Shown here piece after piece: positions 34,265-38,432 of a stretch of DNA of 38,432 nucleotides. The number at the start of each line of letters is the position of its first letter. The stretch's first letter is position 1. The DNA comes from an uncultured Tropicimonas sp. (GTDB taxonomy: Bacteria; Pseudomonadota; Alphaproteobacteria; Rhodobacterales; Rhodobacteraceae), in assembly GCA_947495685.1 (NCBI GenBank), contig CANLZY010000039.1, forward strand, positions 1 through 38,432. Reading direction: 5' to 3'. Both the position numbers and the translations under genes were made by a program. The notes beneath the pieces are model-generated. The model searched no databases. It had not been told where the DNA came from and was given only the letters and a program-made list of their open reading frames with translations.

Positions 34265-35606
34265 ATGTTCAAGGCCCCCGGCGACACGCCCCTGTTCGAT
34301 CTCTATCTCGACCAGTTGAACTCCGAAGATGCGGCCTTGCTGTCCACCTTCCCGTTCGACCCCTGGTATGGGTTCGACACCGCCAATCCGGCGATGGAGG
34401 AGGCCGAGGCCTAGGCGCTCTTGGCCAACGCCAGAAATACCGGGCGCATGACGAATTCGCCGGGAGTGCAGCGACGAGCAGATCCTGAAGCGGCTGCACC
34501 GGGACAAGCTGCCCGAGACGCCCAATTCAGAATGTGGCTCCAAGGGGTTTCTGGCGCTGGCGGGCAAGTGCGGCCGGCCCACGGCGTGGCCATGGTGCGC
34601 AGCTATCTGCCCAAGCATGGCGGGCAAACCGGCCAGACGACCTCGTCGCTGGAGCTGATGGCCAACAAGGGTGACGCCATGTCCCTGCAGGCGGTGGCTG
34701 ACCGCAATGACTGGACCATGGATCAGTTGGCGGACCGCACGGTGCCAACCGGCGGGACCGACGACGATGGCCGGTGGGAGCTCGCCTGTTCCGGCGTCGA
34801 CAGGGTCTATGTGGCCCGGCTGGACGAGAAAAGGAACCTGACGCTGATCAATCCACACGGCAACACGGCCAAGGCGTTGCCGTCTGGCACCGACGACGAC
34901 ACCAAGGCCGTTAGAAATAGCACTGTCGGCAACCAGGAAAGAGATCAAGCACGCGAGGGTGGGCGGACGAATCGCCTGTTCGAGGCACTGTACTGTGGCC
35001 GAACCTGGACTGTCGAGGATTGGCGCCCCGACTTCCATGGGCATCCGATGATGCGCAGGCTGATCGATAACCTGATCTGGTAAGGGCTGGACAAGGAGGG
35101 CAGGGCGGTTGCGGCCTTCCGCTCGAAAGCCGAGGGCGAGTGCATCACTGTCGCGGATGAGGATGTCGACATCTCCGGCTTCGCTGCGCTGCGGTTGGCC
35201 CATGCCTCGACCCTGTCCGAGGAAGAGGCGGCTGCCTGGCGGCGCCACATGAAGGACTATGAGGTCAAGCCGCTGTTCAGCCAGGTGCGCAAGGATCTGC
35301 CGCGCCTGAGCGTGGACATGAAGGATCCGGCCGAGATCGACGACCATAGGGGCTGCGTCTATGACGCCTTCTCCTTGCGGAGGAAGGCCACGCGGGCCGG
35401 ATAGGAACACGGGGATGTTCTCGATGGCGAGGGCTTTGATTGCGACACGGGCCATTTCGGCAGTGTCGGGATCCTCGCGGCAGGGCAGACGCGTGGATAC
35501 GGGGCGGAGCAGAAGATCCCGCTGAACAAGGTGCCGCCAGTGCTGCTGGCCGAATGCTGGGCCGATCTGCAAGGAATCGATCAGAAGGCCAATTTTTTTG
35601 ACCGGA
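34265..35606 (+). pseudogene. broken DUF4132 (MolR-like) gene
   Basis: The plus strand encodes a degraded DUF4132 protein, a family often found with MoxR ATPases. One frame holds diagnostic stretches: DWTMDQLADRTVPTGG, YVARLDEKRNLTLINPHG followed by TAKALP, TWTVEDWRPDFHGHPMMRRL, AALRLAHASTLSEEEAAAWR and the C-terminal KIPLNKVPPVLLAECW. This frame is cut by TAG at 34412, TAA at 35081 and TAG at 35402, while the homology continues in frame across the last two stops. Near 34470-34580 the similarity moves to another frame (KGFLALAGKC), showing at least one indel pair. With two different stop codons plus frameshifts, recoding is unlikely; the gene is dead. It is followed directly by the AAA+ ATPase remnant. 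Confidence 0.75.
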
Positions 35607-36584
35607 ATGGCAGAAGGTCTGCCCATGGTGGCCGAGAGTCAGCGCGCCCCGGCAGAGGTGAAATACGCCGGGGAACTGAGAGTGCTGCACGGCGCGGATG
35701 ATGCCCCGCGCCGTGCGTCGGTCTGTTCTCAGCGATGCAGCCCTCGGTGAACGCTAAAATCTCTTTGGCGACGATGGGCTGGGTGATCCTTCGATCGAGT
35801 CGTGTTTGGGATATCAGGGGCTGATGTCGGTGGGCGAGCCGGGCACGGCAAAATCCATGCTCTCGGAGCTGTTCGCGGCGGCGATCGACGGGGGGCCTAC
35901 GCTGGCGGTGCAAGGATCGTCCGGGGTGGTGGAGGATCATCTGCGCTATGGCTGGAATTGCGCGTTGCTGGTGGCTGAGGGGCCAAGCGCACGTACCATG
36001 GTGCCCTCGCCGCTCGTGACGGCAATGCGCGAGGGGCGCTTTGCCCGGATCGATGAACTGACCCACTGTGCGCCCGAAGTGCAGGACGCGATGATCTTGC
36101 TGTGATCCGAAAAGACCATCACCGTGCCCGAACTCGGGCCGCAAATGGAATACCGCGCCGCCCCCGGCTTCAACGTGTTTGTCACGGCGAACCTACGCGA
36201 TCACGGTGTGCATCACATGTCGAGTGCGCTCAAGCGTCGGTTCAACTTCGAGACAGTGCATCTGATTGCAGTTGCTGGATCCGAAAGGCGTCTGATCGCC
36301 TCCCAGCTGGCCGGGCGGATGGTGCGCCACGACGTGATTGGCGAGATGCCCGAGGATGCGCTCGACCTGGTGGTCGCCGTCTTCTGGGACCTGCGGCGCG
36401 GCGCGGCCGAAGAGGGCGCGACGGCGCCAGTGCCGGGGTCGGTTATGTCGACGGCCGAGCCAGTGAACACCACCCATGCGGCGACGCTGGCGGCGGGATG
36501 CCTAAATGGCGGGCCGGTGACGGGCGCCCCACTGGTCCGCCAAGCGCAATTGGGCCGCCTTCCAAGAGGCGGTGAGCGAAGACG
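35607..36584 (+). pseudogene. broken MoxR-type AAA+ ATPase gene
   Basis: This remnant belongs to the AAA+ ATPases of the MoxR group that accompany DUF4132, DUF5682 and vWA proteins. The N-terminus begins at 35607 (MAEGLPMVAESQ, then AEVKYAGELRVLHGADD). A frameshift near 35720 moves the reading to the frame containing Walker A GEPGTAKS, then VQGSSGVVEDHLRYGWN, LVAEGPSARTMVPSPL and the Walker-B-like ARIDELTHCAPEVQDAM. An in-frame TGA at 36103-36105 interrupts it, after which homology resumes immediately in the same frame with SEKTITVPELGP, GFNVFVTANLRDHGVHHMSS, ALKRRFNFETVH and VMSTAEPV. The C-terminal end shifts frame again near 36550 (EAVSEDDAER). At least three lesions make it a pseudogene. 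The family provides chaperone-like ATPase power to vWA partners; its role here is extinct. Confidence 0.78.
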
Positions 36585-37240
36585 ATGCCGAACGCTGAGC
36601 CGCTGGACCGGCCGCTTTTTCAGCCGGAGGAAAGGCTCTGGATCGCGCCGGTGTGTCACCATTCGCCGGCCTGCGTCGGGCCGTGCGGGCGATGATCCGC
36701 GGCATCCGCCCCAATTGTGTGCTGATCAAAGGCCGGCAGCCCTGACACCGTTGTTCGACGAAATCTGCGATTCCCGAACACCGTCCCTTGTGGCGGCGGT
36801 AATGCTTCGGGGCGGTCGGGCGGCCATGCACCGTTTTGCGCGCGCAGCCGGGAATTTGTGGCGATGCTGACGGCGCGCGAGATTGGCGAGGAGGTGCGCC
36901 TGATCGATCAGCCCACGGAGCGTCTGTTGTCCGGAACCGTGCCGGAGTCCGGCCCGATCGCGCTTGGGGATGATACCCCGTTGGACAACGGCGACTTTGT
37001 CGCGGCGCTTTGTGCCCGGACCGGGTGCCGTGAAGGGTTCGAGCTGTGGGATCACCTGTTTGAATCCCCGTTGGGCCAGCCGGGCTGGTAGGGGTTTCTG
37101 CAGGAAAACGGCATCTAAGGCGCCGGGCTGCGCGTCACGCGGGCCGGATGGCGGCCCGAGATTCGGAGGCGGATTCGCTGGCCTACCTGGTGCAATTGTC
37201 CGAATCCCACGCCAGATCCAAGCCTTGCTGCGTGCACCGG
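36585..37240 (+). pseudogene. broken DUF5682-like gene
   Basis: Fragments in several frames match the start and middle of DUF5682-type proteins that follow MoxR ATPases in this kind of cluster. They are ERLWIAPVCHHSPACV, then after a frameshift RRAVRAMIRGIRPNCVLIKG, then PFCAHSREFVAMLTAREIGE and EVRLIDQP, then FVAALCARTGCREGFELWDH followed by LFE. A TAG at 37089-37091 and further stops and frame changes break the rest (RHAGRMAARDSEADSLAYL is still legible near 37130-37185). The presumed start MPNAEPLDR at 36585 overlaps the decayed ATPase end. The family's biochemical activity is not established to my knowledge. Confidence 0.65.
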
Positions 37241-37844
37241 GTGATTCGCTGCTGACCGGACAGTCCCGTCGAGACTATCAGACAGTCGAGCCGCGCGATC
37301 TGGCGATCCTCGGCGTGGAATCGTGGCGCACGCCGTCCGGTGCCCGTGGGCTGGCGATTCATGGCTGGGATGGTGCGGGATACCTTTCGTCGGGACCGGC
37401 GCGGGCGGCTGCTGCTGACCCGACATTCTCGCCCCACAAGGCCTATCGCCGGCCGTGGTGGCTGCGGCTTGACCCATCGTGGATTGCAGGGCAGGCGATC
37501 CACGATGGGCAGCACGGGCTGAGGGGTGTGTTGATCGAACCCGTGCCGGATTGGGACCGCCCGTCCTTTCGTTTGATCAACCTGGATATTGGCGATCGCC
37601 TACGGTGCTGAAACGCAACGTTGGATCGCCCGGCCCGCCCCTCGCCCGTCGGCATCGAACCGTGTTGCCGGCACGGCCGGCCGAGCGTTGCAGGCATTGG
37701 GCGACTGTTCCTGTGCACCTTTGGACGCCGCCAACCTGAGCGCATTGGAACAACAGGCCGAAGGGTTGGGTTTGACGCACACGGTGCGAGGTTTGCCTGA
37801 GACTGATCTCGTTGACAGCGATCAGGTTCTGCAACTGGTCTGAC
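37241..37844 (+). other. unassigned stretch between DUF5682 remnant and IS3 fragment
   Basis: A plus-strand frame open to a stop at 37609-37611 includes the protein-like segments DLAILGVESWRTPSGARGLA, RPWWLRLDPSWIAGQAIHDG and VPDWDRPSFRLINLDIGD. A second open piece at 37589-37843 ends ETDLVDSDQVLQLV. I cannot assign either to a family. They may be further remains of the same cluster or of a different gene. Confidence 0.35.
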
Positions 37845-38432
37845 AACTGATACTGACCCTCGGTCTGAGCTACGCCCCAATCGTTGGACGGGATCTGGCG
37901 CGTTCCAAGCTACTCTCTGCTCTTGCTGATCGGGTTTGATGGTGCCATTTCCCAGCCGGTAGACGGTTTCCGGAGGTTTGCCTCCGAGGGCTGAATGTGG
38001 GCGCTTCCGGTTGTAGAAGTCCCCCCATTTTCGAACGCCTGTCCTGGCGTCTGATCCGGTTTCCCAGGCATGCAGGCAGACGCACTCGTATTTCAGGGAC
38101 CGCCAAGGTCGTTCGACAAAGATACTGTCCATTGCCCGGCAGTCGTTTGCCTGCAAACGATGAGAGGGGAGGAAGCGGTCTTTGCCGTCCATGGAAATAC
38201 GGACGCTCGCCCGCCGCAAACGGTCCGTCCAAGCGAAGGATGTGAACTGCGAACCCCGGTCGGTATTCATGATATCCGGGGGCCAGACCTTTGGATCGCC
38301 TCCTTCAACGCCTCGACGCAAAAGTCCGCCTTCCCGTTGACCGACAGGTGATTGCGGGCAATCGCCGAGAGGGGGCGTGTTGGAAATGCGCCAGGCCAAG
38401 ACCTTGCGGGTGTACCAGTCCATGATGGCGAC
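37845..38432 (-). mobile_element. damaged IS3-family insertion sequence, transposase OrfB fragment (partial)
   Basis: The minus strand encodes the C-terminal half of an IS3-family DDE transposase (OrfB, rve integrase core), entering from the right edge of the window. Visible parts are DWYTRKVLAWRISNT, PPDIMNTDRGSQFTSFAWTD with the second catalytic Asp, VRISMDGKDRF, FVERPWRSLKYE with the catalytic Glu, and FYNRKRPHSALGGKPPETVY. Two stretches interrupt the expected sequence: a frame-changed piece after RISNT, and about ten extra residues between DGKDRF and the FVER segment. The normal stop after DQQEQRVA is lost, so the frame runs on. The element is therefore inactive. Terminal inverted repeats could not be identified with confidence. 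Confidence 0.75.

Noticed and set aside
34142-35626. 494-codon minus-strand open frame, the longest intact frame in this segment
   Set aside because: The plus strand shows DUF4132 homology across the same bases despite stop codons. The minus-strand product has no family resemblance, so the open frame is a GC-skew artefact.
34412-36105. Possible stop-codon readthrough or genetic recoding in DUF4132 and ATPase genes
   Set aside because: Stops of all three types occur and are accompanied by frameshifts, which fits pseudogenes better than recoding.

Overview
The window is high-GC DNA. Gene content and order point to a marine-type alphaproteobacterium, most likely Rhodobacteraceae (Roseobacter group): large type I-secreted RTX proteins, an IclR-controlled CUT1 sugar importer with a sulfatase, and a rhizobial-style L-rhamnose locus. 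This placement is inferred from gene content, not from a phylogenetic marker.

Layout. (1) 154-987: an alpha/beta hydrolase on the minus strand. (2) 1754-10958: two secreted proteins on the minus strand. One is a 2266-residue giant with two copies of an unrecognised module around a GEVED domain and an FG-GAP propeller. The other has 632 residues, with two laminin-B-like domains and RTX repeats. Both end in a similar putative C-terminal type I secretion tail, but no transporter is in view. (3) 11729-13452: curA-like reductase plus a DJ-1/PfpI protein, closed by a bidirectional terminator. (4) 13536-20161: a cytoplasmic sulfatase divergent from an iclR / solute-binding protein / MalF / MalG / ATPase operon, with a clear promoter and a 12-bp direct repeat in the divergent region. 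(5) 20360-21394: a membrane fatty-acid desaturase. (6) 21604-33173: a complete L-rhamnose regulon. rhaR-S-T-P-Q-U-K runs on the minus strand (DeoR regulator, ABC importer, mutarotase, kinase). Divergently on the plus strand lie an aldolase/dehydrogenase fusion, the isomerase and a second, stand-alone rhamnulose-1-phosphate aldolase. (7) 33174-38432: a gene graveyard with a broken DUF4132 (MolR-like) gene, a broken MoxR-type AAA+ ATPase and a broken DUF5682-like gene, ending in a damaged IS3-family transposase that runs off the window.

Working together: rhamnose is bound by RhaS, imported by RhaT/P/Q, converted between anomers by RhaU, isomerised by RhaI, phosphorylated by RhaK, and cleaved to DHAP and L-lactaldehyde by one or both aldolases. 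The dehydrogenase half of the fusion should oxidise the lactaldehyde to lactate. The neighbouring sulfatase and importer suggest use of a sulfated sugar. A link to sulfated rhamnose-rich algal glycans is attractive but unproven.

Most novel points: the duplicated module in the giant protein, the two rhamnulose-1-phosphate aldolases in one operon, the helically phased operator repeats at both sugar loci, and the fossil DUF4132/MoxR/DUF5682 cluster. No tRNA, rRNA or CRISPR array was seen.
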